Shown: one piece after another, positions 7,762 to 16,168 of the stretch
How the letters are laid out: the number at the start of each line of letters is the position of its first letter
Position numbering within the stretch: the stretch's first letter is position 1
NCBI GenBank assembly: GCA_019422485.1
Contig: JAHZDG010000006.1
Span: 22,765-49,021, forward strand
DNA: 26,257 nt
Reading direction: 5' to 3'
From: Alistipes sp.
GTDB taxonomy: Bacteria; Bacteroidota; Bacteroidia; Bacteroidales; Rikenellaceae
Notes under the pieces: model-generated
What the model was told of the DNA's origin: nothing
Seen by the model: only the letters and a program-made list of their open reading frames with translations
Database searches by the model: none
Made by a program: the position numbers and the translations under genes

Positions 7762-9462
7762 TTACGCTTTACAGAGAATGTTGGACAGAGAGGCTCCGGC
7801 GGGAACCATCGGGAAAACGTTTTCTTCCGGCCGGACGACGATTTCCAGGAAATAAGCACCTTTGGCTTGAACTAAACGTTCGATGGCGGCATCCAGTTTT
7901 TTGGGGTCGGAGACGCGTTCGGCCGGAATGCCATATGCGCGGGCGACGGCCGGGAAGTCGGGGTTTTCCAGCTCGGTGAACGAGTAGCGCCGGTTCCAGA
8001 ACAGTTGTTGCCATTGGCGGACCATGCCCAGATAGGTGTTATTGAGGACGATGATCTTCAGACCGATCCGATTTTGCATGATGGTGCCCAGCTCCTGAAT
8101 GCTCATCTGAAATCCTCCGTCGCCCAAAACGGCTACGACATCTCGATCAGGAACCCCCAGTTTGGCTCCCATGGCAGCCGGCAGACCGAAGCCCATGGTA
8201 CCCAATCCGCCCGAGGTGATGAAGCTGCGGGTGTTTTTGAAGCGGGAGTAGCGGGCACTGAACATCTGGTTTTGTCCCACATCGGTGACGATGACGGCTT
8301 CGCCTTTTTCGGCTTCGGCCAGCGAGTGAATGGCGCGGCACATGGTGATGTGATCCAGCGAGGGATCCAGGGCAGGATCGATCACTTCGCGTTGTTCTTC
8401 GGCCTGTTTGCGACGGGCCACTTCCATCCATTGGGCGTGATCGCGATGACGAATGCCTGGTTTGAGGGCTTCGAGCGCTTCGCGGGCATCGGCATGAATG
8501 GGTAGCGCAACCGGCAGATTTTTGCCCAGTTCGGCGGCGTCAATGTCGATTTGAATGATCTGGGCTTTCGGAGCATAGGTGCTGACATCACCCGTGACCC
8601 GGTCGCTGAATCGCATCCCTACTGCGATGATCAGATCGCTTTGTTGGGTCATTTCGTTGGCGGCCAGGTTGCCGTGCATTCCCAGATTGCCGATGAAAAG
8701 CGGATGGTCATTGGGAACGGCCGAGATGCCCATCAGGGTTTCCCCCATTGGTACACCGGCCGCTTCGGCCAGTTCGAGCAGCGCCGTTTCGGCTCCGGCC
8801 AGTTTCACGCCCTGACCGACTAACAGCAGCGGGCGTTCGGCTGCATTGATCATCTCTACGGCCCGATCGATGGCCGTGAGGTCGAGTTCCGGTTTGGGTT
8901 GATAACTTCTCAGATAGAGGCAAGGCTGATAGCTGAAGTCGACTTCTTCTACTTGCGCATCTTTGGTGAAGTCGATCACGACCGGGCCCGGACGACCCGA
9001 CCGGGCAATATAGAACGCTTTGGCGATGGCTTGCGGAATTTCGCTGGCTTTGGTCACTTGGAAGTTCCATTTCGAGATCGGCATGGTCATACTGATGGTG
9101 TCGGCCTCTTGGAAGGCATCGGAGCCCAGCAGCGAAGAAGGTACCTGCCCCGTGATGCAGACCAGGGGAGTCGAATCGAGCATGGCATCGGCGATTCCGG
9201 TGACTAGGTTGGTGGCTCCGGGTCCCGAAGTGGCGAGGCAAACACCTACTCGGCCCGTGGCGCGGGCATACCCTTGAGCGGCATGTACGGCCCCTTGTTC
9301 GTGGCGGGTTAGAATATGGTGTATACGGTCTCGGTAGTCATACAAATGGTCGTATACGGGGATCACCTGACCGCCCGGATACCCGAATATGGTATCGGTT
9401 CCCTCTGCCAATAAAGACAGCAGCAGAGCTTCCGCTCCTTTGACGCGTTGTTTTCTTGCCAT
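7762..9462 (-). CDS. ilvB: Acetolactate synthase large (catalytic) subunit
   Basis: ThDP-, Mg2+- and FAD-dependent enzyme making 2-acetolactate from two pyruvates, or 2-aceto-2-hydroxybutyrate from pyruvate plus 2-oxobutyrate. The 566-residue protein has the catalytic glutamate E55 in RHEQGAVH, and the conserved segments LATSGPGATNLVTG and GSDAFQEADT. The ThDP-binding motif runs from GDG at 447-449 to NN at 475-476 (GDGGFQMSIQE ... IIVLNN). These are hallmarks of biosynthetic acetohydroxyacid synthase; the presence of FAD-region sequence and a dedicated small subunit argue against a catabolic AlsS. It lies 54 bases downstream of ilvD and 4 bases upstream of ilvN. Confidence 0.97.
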   Translation of the reverse strand: MARKQRVKGAEALLLSLLAEGTDTIFGYPGGQVIPVYDHLYDYRDRIHHILTRHEQGAVHAAQGYARATGRVGVCLATSGPGATNLVTGIADAMLDSTPLVCITGQVPSSLLGSDAFQEADTISMTMPISKWNFQVTKASEIPQAIAKAFYIARSGRPGPVVIDFTKDAQVEEVDFSYQPCLYLRSYQPKPELDLTAIDRAVEMINAAERPLLLVGQGVKLAGAETALLELAEAAGVPMGETLMGISAVPNDHPLFIGNLGMHGNLAANEMTQQSDLIIAVGMRFSDRVTGDVSTYAPKAQIIQIDIDAAELGKNLPVALPIHADAREALEALKPGIRHRDHAQWMEVARRKQAEEQREVIDPALDPSLDHITMCRAIHSLAEAEKGEAVIVTDVGQNQMFSARYSRFKNTRSFITSGGLGTMGFGLPAAMGAKLGVPDRDVVAVLGDGGFQMSIQELGTIMQNRIGLKIIVLNNTYLGMVRQWQQLFWNRRYSFTELENPDFPAVARAYGIPAERVSDPKKLDAAIERLVQAKGAYFLEIVVRPEENVFPMVPAGASLSNILCKA

Positions 9463-9516
9463 GATGTAAAAATTTGAAGATGAAAAGATCGAACCGGAAA
9501 GAGTCTCGCTCAGCGA

Positions 9517-11325
9517 TTAGATTTCGCGAATACCGCCTTTATCAGCCGAGCTGACCAGAGATGCATAGGCCTTGAGGGCCTTGCTAATGACTCGTTCTCT
9601 GCCTTGCGGTTCATAACGAAGGACGGATAGTCGTCTTAGTTCCAGTTCCTGGTCGGATAGCAGCACGTTAATGCTGCGGTTGGGAATGTCGATAAGAATC
9701 GGGTCGTCGTCCTGGACGAGAGCAATAGCTCCACCGGCGGCGGCTTCGGGCGATACGTGTCCGATCGAGAGGCCCGAGGTGCCTCCCGAGAAACGTCCGT
9801 CTGTCACCAAAGCGCAGGCTTTGTCCAGTTTGACGCTTTTCAGGTAGGAGGTAGGGTAGAGCATTTCCTGCATGCCGGGTCCGCCTTTGGGTCCTTCGTA
9901 GCGGATAATGACGACATCTCCGGCCTGTACTTTTCCTCCCAGAATACCGGCGCAAGCCGCTTCTTGTGATTCGAATACGCGGGCTTTGCCTTCAAAACGC
10001 AGGATCGAAGGATCGACTCCGGCGGTTTTGACGATACAACCGTTTTGCGCGATATTGCCGAACAGAACGGCCAAACCTCCATCTTTCAGATAAGGATGAT
10101 CGAGGTCGCGGATACAACCATGGCTACGGTCCGTATCGGTTTCGGTGTATTGGTTGTTTTGAGAACCTAATTTCAGGTTGAATTTGCCTCCGGGGGCAGC
10201 CAGTGCGCGTTTCCGGGCCTCCCGAGAAACATGAGGGCTCAGCAGGTCATTGGCGTCGATCGCCTCTTTCAGCGAGGGGTAGTCGACTCGACGGACAGAG
10301 TTGTCGAGCAACCCTGCCCGATCGAGCAATCCTAAGATCGACATGATGCCTCCGGCACGGTTGACATCCTGAATATGGTAATGTGAGTTGGGTGCTACTT
10401 TGCAGAGGACGGGAATCCGACGGGACAGACGGTCGATGTCTGCCATCGTGAAATCCACACCGGCTTCTTGGGCGATTGCCAACAGATGCAGCACAGTGTT
10501 GGAGGATCCGCCCATAGCGATATCCATCGACATGGCGTTCAGAAACGCGGCTCGTGTGGCGATGGAACGGGGCAGAACGGATTCATCGTCGTCGAAATAG
10601 TCAGCCCGGGCGTTGCGGACAATTTGTTTGGCGGCTTGCTGGAACAGTTTCTTACGCAGGGCATGGGTGGCGATCAGGGTACCGTTGCCAGGCAGCGCCA
10701 GACCCAATGCTTCGCTCAGGCAGTTCATGGAGTTGGCCGTGAACATCCCCGAACAAGACCCGCAGGTAGGGCAGGCGGCTCGTTCTACAGCAGTCAGACG
10801 GTTGTCGGAAACGGTCGGATCGGCCCCTTTAACCATGGCGTCGATCAGGTCGTAAGATTCGCCGTCCAGGCTTCCGGCTTCCATCGGACCGCCCGATACG
10901 AAGATGGCCGGGATATTGAGCCGCATGGCAGCCATCAGCATGCCGGGCGTGATTTTGTCGCAGTTGGAGATGCAAATCATGGCATCGGCCCGATGGGCAT
11001 TGCACATATATTCCACGCTGTCGGCGATCAAGTCGCGTGAAGGCAGTGAGTAGAGCATTCCGTCATGACCCATAGCAATACCGTCGTCGATGGCGATGGT
11101 ATTGAACTCAGCGGCAAAACAACCCTCCTGTTCGATCCACGTCTTGATCTGCTGCCCGATGCGGTGCAGATGGACGTGACCCGGGACGAACTGCGTGAAT
11201 GAATTGACGATGGCAATGACCGGTTGGTTCATTTGCTCGTCTTTCATTCCGTTGGCTCGCCAAAGGCTTCTGGCTCCAGCCATTTTGCGCCCCTGGGTGG
11301 TTGTTTGACTTCTGAGTGGTTTCAT
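9517..11325 (-). CDS. ilvD: Dihydroxy-acid dehydratase
   Basis: Fe-S enzyme that dehydrates 2,3-dihydroxy-isovalerate and -methylvalerate to the 2-keto acids, the last common step before transamination to valine and isoleucine. The 602-residue protein has NCDKITPGM with C122 and CPTCGSCSGMFTANSM with C185, C188 and C191. Further motifs are the GPKGGPGMQEM loop (near 495) and TDGRFSGGTSGLSIGH (near 525). The early region reads NSFTQFVPGH and lacks the extra cysteine found there in the [2Fe-2S] class, so an oxygen-sensitive [4Fe-4S] E. coli-like enzyme is more likely; that inference fits an anaerobe. First gene of the ilvDBNC operon, behind a long leader with a good promoter at 11566-11596. Confidence 0.97.
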   Translation of the reverse strand: MKPLRSQTTTQGRKMAGARSLWRANGMKDEQMNQPVIAIVNSFTQFVPGHVHLHRIGQQIKTWIEQEGCFAAEFNTIAIDDGIAMGHDGMLYSLPSRDLIADSVEYMCNAHRADAMICISNCDKITPGMLMAAMRLNIPAIFVSGGPMEAGSLDGESYDLIDAMVKGADPTVSDNRLTAVERAACPTCGSCSGMFTANSMNCLSEALGLALPGNGTLIATHALRKKLFQQAAKQIVRNARADYFDDDESVLPRSIATRAAFLNAMSMDIAMGGSSNTVLHLLAIAQEAGVDFTMADIDRLSRRIPVLCKVAPNSHYHIQDVNRAGGIMSILGLLDRAGLLDNSVRRVDYPSLKEAIDANDLLSPHVSREARKRALAAPGGKFNLKLGSQNNQYTETDTDRSHGCIRDLDHPYLKDGGLAVLFGNIAQNGCIVKTAGVDPSILRFEGKARVFESQEAACAGILGGKVQAGDVVIIRYEGPKGGPGMQEMLYPTSYLKSVKLDKACALVTDGRFSGGTSGLSIGHVSPEAAAGGAIALVQDDDPILIDIPNRSINVLLSDQELELRRLSVLRYEPQGRERVISKALKAYASLVSSADKGGIREI

Positions 11326-11558
11326 TTCTTTCGTTTTTTCTCTTCCTCGGCGTGGTGGTCGTTCTATTTGACTCTAGAGTCAGATGGCCTCGACTCGTTG
11401 GACAAGATAGGTAAATAATTTCGACCGTTTTTTACGTTTTGGCGCATCTTGTGATGTTCAAAACGGTAAAAAATCTATTTTCGGTTTGAAAATCAACGGG
11501 TAGTATCGGTGAAAATGCCACTGACAAACTACCTGAAATAGGTTTGTTTTGTTAATTT
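11326..11558 (-). promoter_or_regulatory. Long structured 5' leader of the ilvDBNC operon
   Basis: The predicted start near 11559 gives a leader of about 235 bases, long for this window. In transcript order it holds ACCGTTTT (11467-11460), ACAAGAT (11452-11446), AAAACGGT (11431-11424) and ATCTTGT (11408-11402). The first pairs with the third and the second with the fourth, so the two stems interleave as in an H-type pseudoknot. Nearer the gene, GAGTC, GACTC and GAGTC (11396-11392, 11381-11377, 11374-11370) allow mutually exclusive pairings, and TGACTCTAGAGTCA is a perfect palindrome. No terminator with a U-tract is visible. Two short possible leader ORFs (GTG at 11521, 29 codons; ATG at 11447, 27 codons) are only mildly rich in Ile, Leu or Val codons. 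Function is inferred. Confidence 0.35.
11369..11382. repeat. Perfect 14-bp palindrome upstream of ilvD
   Basis: TGACTCTAGAGTCA is its own reverse complement. It lies 43 bases before the ilvD start codon and about 180 bases downstream of the predicted promoter. It could be a dimeric-regulator operator or part of an RNA hairpin. Nothing in the sequence decides between these. Confidence 0.45.
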
Positions 11559-11565
11559 TCTTTAA

Positions 11566-11596
11566 CAAAAGTAAAAAAATATATGAAGGTTAGCAA
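11566..11596 (-). promoter_or_regulatory. Probable ilvD operon promoter
   Basis: On the minus strand TTG (11596-11594) is followed after 20 bases by TACTTTTG (11573-11566), a good fit to the Bacteroidota -33/-7 pattern within AT-rich sequence. The start of transcription would be near 11559. Confidence 0.55.
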
Positions 11597-11812
11597 TTTT
11601 TTAGACAGAAATGAAAGAGGTTGGATTAATTGTAATCTGCTGAAGTTAAAGATGTTTCAGTTTGTAACTTTTTGTGGTGTTATTTTGATAAAATGAAATT
11701 TGTATTCTCGAAAAAAGAACGTATGGGGATTTCAGAATCGCCTGTTTTTAATTGTAGGGGGGTTTTGTTACCTTTGTCGAATCGGAAAACACGATCGTAA
11801 AATTTACCGCAT
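11597..11812. other. AT-rich divergent intergenic region between ilvD and nadC
   Basis: Together with the ilvD leader this makes a 487-base stretch without a recognisable gene. This half is AT-rich and contains the nadC -7 core near its right end. I see no tRNA-like cloverleaf, no inverted repeat of note and no convincing ORF; a 64-codon minus-strand ORF at 11680-11874 overlaps the nadC start and looks spurious. Confidence 0.6.
11769..11776 (+). promoter_or_regulatory. Probable -7 element for nadC
   Basis: TACCTTTG matches the TAnnTTTG consensus 36 bases before the nadC ATG. The expected -33 position (about 11745-11749) holds only a T-run, so the upstream half is weak. Confidence 0.45.
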
Positions 11813-12664
11813 ATGAAAAAAGAGTATATCCCTTTTGTGGAAGAATTGATTGAATTGGCCATTCGCGAAGACATCGGCGATGGCGATCACTCGTCGTTGG
11901 CTTGTATTCCTGCCGATGAACGCGGACGGATGAAATTATTGGTCAAACAAGATGGTATTTTGGCCGGGGTTGAAGTGGCAGAGATGATTCTGCGCCGACT
12001 CGATCCGGAAGTGCGTCTGGAAAAGATTCTCGAAGACGGGGCGCCGATTCGAAAAGGGGATGTGGCCTTTTATGTAGAAGGCCGTGTGATTTCGTTGTTG
12101 CAGGCCGAACGGATTTTGCTCAACATCATGCAACGTATGAGTGGGGTGGCTACCCAGACGGCTGTCTATGTGAAACAGTTGGAAGGACTGAAGACCAAAG
12201 TGCTCGATACGCGTAAAACAACGCCTGGCATGCGGGTGCTGGATAAGATGGCCGTTAAGTTGGGCGGAGGCGAAAATCACCGTATGGGGCTGTTCGATAT
12301 GGTGATTCTGAAAGACAATCACATCGATTTTGCAGGTGGCATTACCGCCGCTTTGACCAAAACGCGCAATTATCTGAAAGAAAAAGGCAAGAATATTAAG
12401 ATCGAAGTGGAAGTCCGTTCGTTGGATGATATTCGGGAAGTATTTGCTGCCGGAGGCTGTGACCGGATCATGCTCGACAACTTCTCGCCGGCCCTGACCC
12501 GTGAGGCGGTGGCCCTGATCGATGGCCGTATCGAAATCGAATCTTCGGGTGGAATTACCCTTGCCAACCTGCGTGAATACGCCGAATGCGGGGTGGATTA
12601 CATCTCCGTAGGAGCCTTGACTCACCAGATCAAGAGTCTCGACCTGAGTCTGAAAGCCATTTAA
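11813..12664 (+). CDS. nadC: Nicotinate-nucleotide pyrophosphorylase (carboxylating)
   Basis: Quinolinate phosphoribosyltransferase: converts quinolinate and PRPP to nicotinate mononucleotide, CO2 and pyrophosphate, the third step of de novo NAD synthesis. The 283-residue protein matches the usual length. It begins with an N-terminal sandwich domain containing REDIGDGDHSS (18-28), and conserved substrate-binding motifs follow: LDTRKTTPGMR (131-141), GGGENHRMGL (151-160) and LKDNH (166-170). Near the C-terminus, IEIESSGGITLANLREYAE and GVDYISVGALTH are typical phosphate-binding segments. The ATG at 11813 directly precedes the family N-terminus. A DPP IV-type peptidase gene follows 14 bases after its stop. 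NadB, the first pathway enzyme, is at 24487-26067 in another operon. Confidence 0.96.
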   Translation: MKKEYIPFVEELIELAIREDIGDGDHSSLACIPADERGRMKLLVKQDGILAGVEVAEMILRRLDPEVRLEKILEDGAPIRKGDVAFYVEGRVISLLQAERILLNIMQRMSGVATQTAVYVKQLEGLKTKVLDTRKTTPGMRVLDKMAVKLGGGENHRMGLFDMVILKDNHIDFAGGITAALTKTRNYLKEKGKNIKIEVEVRSLDDIREVFAAGGCDRIMLDNFSPALTREAVALIDGRIEIESSGGITLANLREYAECGVDYISVGALTHQIKSLDLSLKAI

Positions 12665-12678
12665 TTCGAGGGGAACAT

Positions 12679-14763
12679 ATGAAGAAATTTTTGTGGGTAG
12701 CCTGGCTGCTTTCTTGTTTCTCGACGCAGGCGAGTGCAGCCCAGCCTCGATTTGGGTATGAGGCCTTTCGTCAGGGCGTTTTTGTGCCGAAAACGGTGCA
12801 GGGGGGACGGAGCATGAACGACGGCTTGCATTACACGGCGATGGCTGACGGCCGGATTATGCAATACAGTTATCGCAGCGGGGAACAGACCGCTGTTCTG
12901 TTCGATGCTTCGGCCCAGCAGCCGGAAATCAAGTTTTCGGCTTATGCGTTCAGTGCCGATGAACGTCGGATATTGTTGACTACGTCGGTGAAGCCGATTT
13001 ACCGTCGTTCGTTCACGGCCGATTATTGGATTTATGACCGGGAAGAAAAAACGCTGCAACGGCTTTCGGAAGGAGGCCCTCAGCAGGCGGCAACTTTCTC
13101 GCCTGACGCTTCCCGGGTGGCTTTTGTGCGGAACAATGATCTCTATGTCGTTGAGTTGGCTTCGGGCCGTGAACGTCGCCTGACCACCGACGGCTGTTTC
13201 AATCGGATCATCAACGGGATTCCGGATTGGGTGTATGAGGAAGAGTTCGGTTTTTCACGGGCTTTCCAATGGTCGCCCGACGGTACTCGGCTGGCCTATA
13301 TGCGTTTCGACGAAAGTCGGGTCAAAGAGTACAATATGAACCGTTTTGCGGGGCAACTCTATCCGGAAAACTATACCTTCAAATATCCCAAAGCCGGGGA
13401 GGAAAACTCGGTGGTGGAAGTGTGGGTGTACGATCTGGGGGCGGATCGCCGGACGAAAATCGACCTGGGTCCTGAAACCGATCAGTATATTCCCCGGATT
13501 GGGTGGACGACGACCGGAGCGTTGTGGGCGTATCGTCTGAACCGGCCGCAGAATCATTTTGAGTTGTTGTTGGCTGATGACACTGGGGCAACGCGGGTGA
13601 CATTTTTGCCCGATGGCGACCGTTTTGTGGTCCGCAGCGAAAAGGATGGCTTTACCCACCTCTATTTATATAGTATTGAACGGGGCTTTTTGAATCGCAT
13701 CACTGAAGGCGATTGGGAAGTCACCGGTGTGTTGGGCGTGGAAGGCGACCGGCTCTACTATATGTCGGCAGAAGCCTCGCCGCTCAAACGGGACCTCTAT
13801 TCGATTCGGTTGAACGGACGCGATAAAAAGTGCCTGACGGGTGGAGATGGAACCTATCGGGTGGCACCGTCCAACGGGTTCCGTTATTTTATCTCTTATT
13901 TTACCAATACGAAAACGCCAAACCGGGTGACCTTGCACACGGGGGACGGAAAACTGGTGCGAGTATTGGAAGACAACGCCGCGCTGGAAGATACGCTGCG
14001 TCGCTGGCAGGTTCCGGTCAAGGAGTTCTTTACTTTCAAAGCGCCTTGTGGCCTGGAACTGAATGGCTATATGATCCGTCCGGTGGATTTCGATTCGACG
14101 AAACGCTATCCGGTCTTTATGGTTCAGTACAGTGGTCCCGGTTCGCAGCGGGTGGCCGACGCCTGGAGCATGAGTTGGGAAGATGTGCTGGTGCAGGAAG
14201 GATATATCGTAGCCTGTGTCGATGGGCGTGGAACCGGCCTGCGGGGGGAAGACTTTAAAAAGTGTACCTACAAGCAGCTCGGCAAGTATGAAACGGAAGA
14301 CCAGATTGCGGCGGCTCGCTATTTGGGCTCGTTGCCCTATGTGGACTCTACGCGGATCGGGATCTTCGGTTGGAGTTATGGGGGCTTTATGGCCTTGAAC
14401 TGCATTCTGAAGGGGAACGACGTCTTCAAAATGGCGATTGCTGTGGCTCCGGTGACTTCGTGGCGCTACTATGATACGATCTATACGGAACTCTATAACG
14501 GGGATCCGAACGAAAATCCGGAGGGGTATGACCAGAATTCACCGATTTTCTTTGCCGATCGCCTCAAAGGTAAATTGCTGATCGCGCATGGAACGGGGGA
14601 CGACAACGTACATATCCAACAGACGTATGAGATGTTGACCCAGCTGATCAAACATGATAAGCCCTACAAAATGTATATCTATCCCGACCAGAATCACGGG
14701 ATGGGCAGTGGGCGTCACCATCTGATGGAGCGCTGTCTGGAGTTTGTGCACCGCAATTTGTAA
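12679..14763 (+). CDS. Dipeptidyl peptidase IV-like S9 family serine peptidase, exported
   Basis: Predicted exported prolyl dipeptidyl peptidase that removes X-Pro or X-Ala dipeptides. From the ATG at 12679 it has 694 residues with a signal peptide (MKKF, hydrophobic core, cleavage after ASA near residue 20). The beta-propeller (about 60-430) carries the DPP IV glutamate motif DWVYEEEF at 183-190, which binds the substrate amino terminus. The C-terminal alpha/beta-hydrolase domain has the nucleophile S566 in GWSYGGFM, the acid in GTGDDNVH (D641/D642) and the histidine H673 in NHGMG, so the triad is intact. An in-frame ATG at 12586 lies inside nadC and is unlikely. Fourteen bases separate it from nadC, implying cotranscription. 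Location is probably periplasmic. Confidence 0.93.
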   Translation: MKKFLWVAWLLSCFSTQASAAQPRFGYEAFRQGVFVPKTVQGGRSMNDGLHYTAMADGRIMQYSYRSGEQTAVLFDASAQQPEIKFSAYAFSADERRILLTTSVKPIYRRSFTADYWIYDREEKTLQRLSEGGPQQAATFSPDASRVAFVRNNDLYVVELASGRERRLTTDGCFNRIINGIPDWVYEEEFGFSRAFQWSPDGTRLAYMRFDESRVKEYNMNRFAGQLYPENYTFKYPKAGEENSVVEVWVYDLGADRRTKIDLGPETDQYIPRIGWTTTGALWAYRLNRPQNHFELLLADDTGATRVTFLPDGDRFVVRSEKDGFTHLYLYSIERGFLNRITEGDWEVTGVLGVEGDRLYYMSAEASPLKRDLYSIRLNGRDKKCLTGGDGTYRVAPSNGFRYFISYFTNTKTPNRVTLHTGDGKLVRVLEDNAALEDTLRRWQVPVKEFFTFKAPCGLELNGYMIRPVDFDSTKRYPVFMVQYSGPGSQRVADAWSMSWEDVLVQEGYIVACVDGRGTGLRGEDFKKCTYKQLGKYETEDQIAAARYLGSLPYVDSTRIGIFGWSYGGFMALNCILKGNDVFKMAIAVAPVTSWRYYDTIYTELYNGDPNENPEGYDQNSPIFFADRLKGKLLIAHGTGDDNVHIQQTYEMLTQLIKHDKPYKMYIYPDQNHGMGSGRHHLMERCLEFVHRNL

Positions 14764-14848
14764 CCGGAAAAATCACAGGTTTGCGATAATCGGAGGCTGA
14801 AACGGAACGATCCTTGCAACAGAAAAAGAAACGTTAATCGAGAGTGTT

Positions 14849-15172
14849 ATGGCATTTCTGGAACAGTATCATCTGTTGGGATTGGTGATCGGCATTTCGA
14901 CGTTCTTGATCATCGGCTTTTTTCATCCGGTGGTGATCAAGGCCGAATATTATTGGGGCACCCGCTGTTGGTGGGTATTCCTGCTGCTGGGGCTGTTGGG
15001 GGTTGGAGGTTCTTTGTGGACCGACAACGTCTTGCTGGCCGCTTTGTTGGGCGTTTTTGCCTTTTCGTCCTTCTGGACGATCAAGGAGTTGTTCGAGCAG
15101 CGGGAGCGCGTACGGAAAGGCTGGTTTCCGATGAATCCTAAACGTAAAAAAGAGTACGAACCGAAACAATGA
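14849..15172 (+). CDS. DUF4491 family small membrane protein
   Basis: A 107-residue integral membrane protein with three predicted helices (about 8-26, 38-57, 61-80) and a basic cytoplasmic tail rich in Lys, Arg and Glu (82-107). The conserved block GFFHPVVIKAEYYWG (23-37) between the first two helices identifies the DUF4491 family, common in Bacteroidales and some Firmicutes and without known function. It lies 85 bases after the DPP IV-like gene on the same strand with no intervening terminator visible, so it may be the third gene of the nadC transcript. It ends about 107 bases before a strong bidirectional hairpin. Confidence 0.85.
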   Translation: MAFLEQYHLLGLVIGISTFLIIGFFHPVVIKAEYYWGTRCWWVFLLLGLLGVGGSLWTDNVLLAALLGVFAFSSFWTIKELFEQRERVRKGWFPMNPKRKKEYEPKQ

Positions 15173-15279
15173 GTTGAACCGGATCTTTCCCGCTCGAGGA
15201 TCGTACGTTACATCCGGGAGGGGGGGGCGTTGTGTGGCTGGCCAGGAAGCGTGGTGTCTGTCGGTTCGGTGAGTCGGAT

Positions 15280-15318
15280 ATAAAAAGAGGGTTGCCCATC
15301 GGGCAACCCTCTTTTTAT
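15280..15318. terminator. Bidirectional terminator between DUF4491 gene and tpiA
   Basis: Arms 15280-15297 and 15301-15318 form a perfect 18-bp stem around an ATC loop, with A- and T-runs at the outer ends, giving a U-tract in both directions. It sits between convergent genes, 21 bases beyond the tpiA stop. Confidence 0.9.
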
Positions 15319-15339
15319 GAATAAAGGTTTGGCGAGAGC

Positions 15340-16107
15340 TTATTTGGCAGCGCCGAAACCGTTTACACCGATGGCGATGAAATCGTCGGCTTTCAGGGCA
15401 GCACCCCCGATCAGACCACCGTCTACGTTGGGTTTGCCGCAGATTTCGGCAGCCGTAGCGGGTTTGAGGCTACCGCCATAGAGAATCGGCGTGTTTTCAG
15501 CGGCAGCACCGAATTTGTCGGCCAACACCTTGCGGATGAAGGCGTGCATTTCTTCGGCTTGGTCAGCCGTAGCGGTTTTGCCGGTACCGATAGCCCAAAC
15601 GGGTTCATAAGCGACGATCAGTTTGCTGAACTGTTCGGGAGTCAGGTTGTAAACCACTTCTTCGATCTGAGCGCGAACTACGTCGAAGTGTTTGTCAGCT
15701 TCGCGTTCTTCGAGTTTTTCACCTACGCAGTAGATCGGAGCGAGGTTGTTGGCATAAGCCTGTTCCATTTTCTTGTTGAGGGTGGCGCTGGTTTCGCCGT
15801 AGTATTCGCGGCGTTCGCTGTGACCCAGGATAACGTATTCAACACCCAGTGAAGCGATCATCTGGGCCGATACTTCGCCGGTATAAGCCCCTTTGGCTTC
15901 GGCGGCGCAGTTTTGGGCCGATACGGCGATACCCGTTCCGCGAGCGATCTTCACGATTTCCGAAAGATGCGTGAAAGGAGGAGCTACGATGAAATCGATG
16001 CACGAGCAAGCCAGACCTTTTTTGTCGGCTACGCCTTTGAACAATTCAACACCTTCCATCGGAGTGGTGTTCATTTTCCAGTTACCTGCTACAATTTTTC
16101 TTCTCAT
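15340..16107 (-). CDS. tpiA: Triosephosphate isomerase
   Basis: Glycolytic enzyme interconverting dihydroxyacetone phosphate and glyceraldehyde 3-phosphate in the cytoplasm. The 255-residue TIM barrel has all catalytic residues: N9 and K11 in GNWKMN, H96 in ILGHSERRE and E168 in AYEPVWAIGTGKTA, which also contains the flexible loop 6. The phosphate-binding segments LYGGSLKP and GGLIGGAAL are present near the C-terminus. No TAnnTTTG element is seen in the 61 bases between it and the upstream zinc-ribbon gene, so it is probably cotranscribed with lysS and that gene; this is inference. It ends at the 15280-15318 terminator. Confidence 0.97.
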   Translation of the reverse strand: MRRKIVAGNWKMNTTPMEGVELFKGVADKKGLACSCIDFIVAPPFTHLSEIVKIARGTGIAVSAQNCAAEAKGAYTGEVSAQMIASLGVEYVILGHSERREYYGETSATLNKKMEQAYANNLAPIYCVGEKLEEREADKHFDVVRAQIEEVVYNLTPEQFSKLIVAYEPVWAIGTGKTATADQAEEMHAFIRKVLADKFGAAAENTPILYGGSLKPATAAEICGKPNVDGGLIGGAALKADDFIAIGVNGFGAAK

Positions 16108-16168
16108 GGTAGTATGTACTATTGTCGGTTAAATCAATTTGTCTCTATGCTGTTTGGAGTGGGTGGTT

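Noticed and set aside
7758..7859. Longer ilvN start at 7859
   Set aside because: The added 34 residues overlap ilvB and do not look like the IlvN N-terminus; ATG at 7757 begins the ACT domain properly.
11446..11452. tRNA or T-box-like element in the ilvD leader
   Set aside because: No T-box consensus or tRNA cloverleaf was seen; only short interleaved stems are present.
11432..11521. Leader peptide of 29 codons (GTG start) before ilvD, with 7-8 Ile/Leu/Val codons
   Set aside because: No run of branched-chain codons, a non-ATG start, and no terminator/antiterminator pair with U-tract; mentioned in the leader entry only as a possibility.
12586..12678. Longer start of the DPP IV-like gene at 12586
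   Set aside because: It lies inside nadC; the ATG at 12679 directly begins a standard signal peptide.
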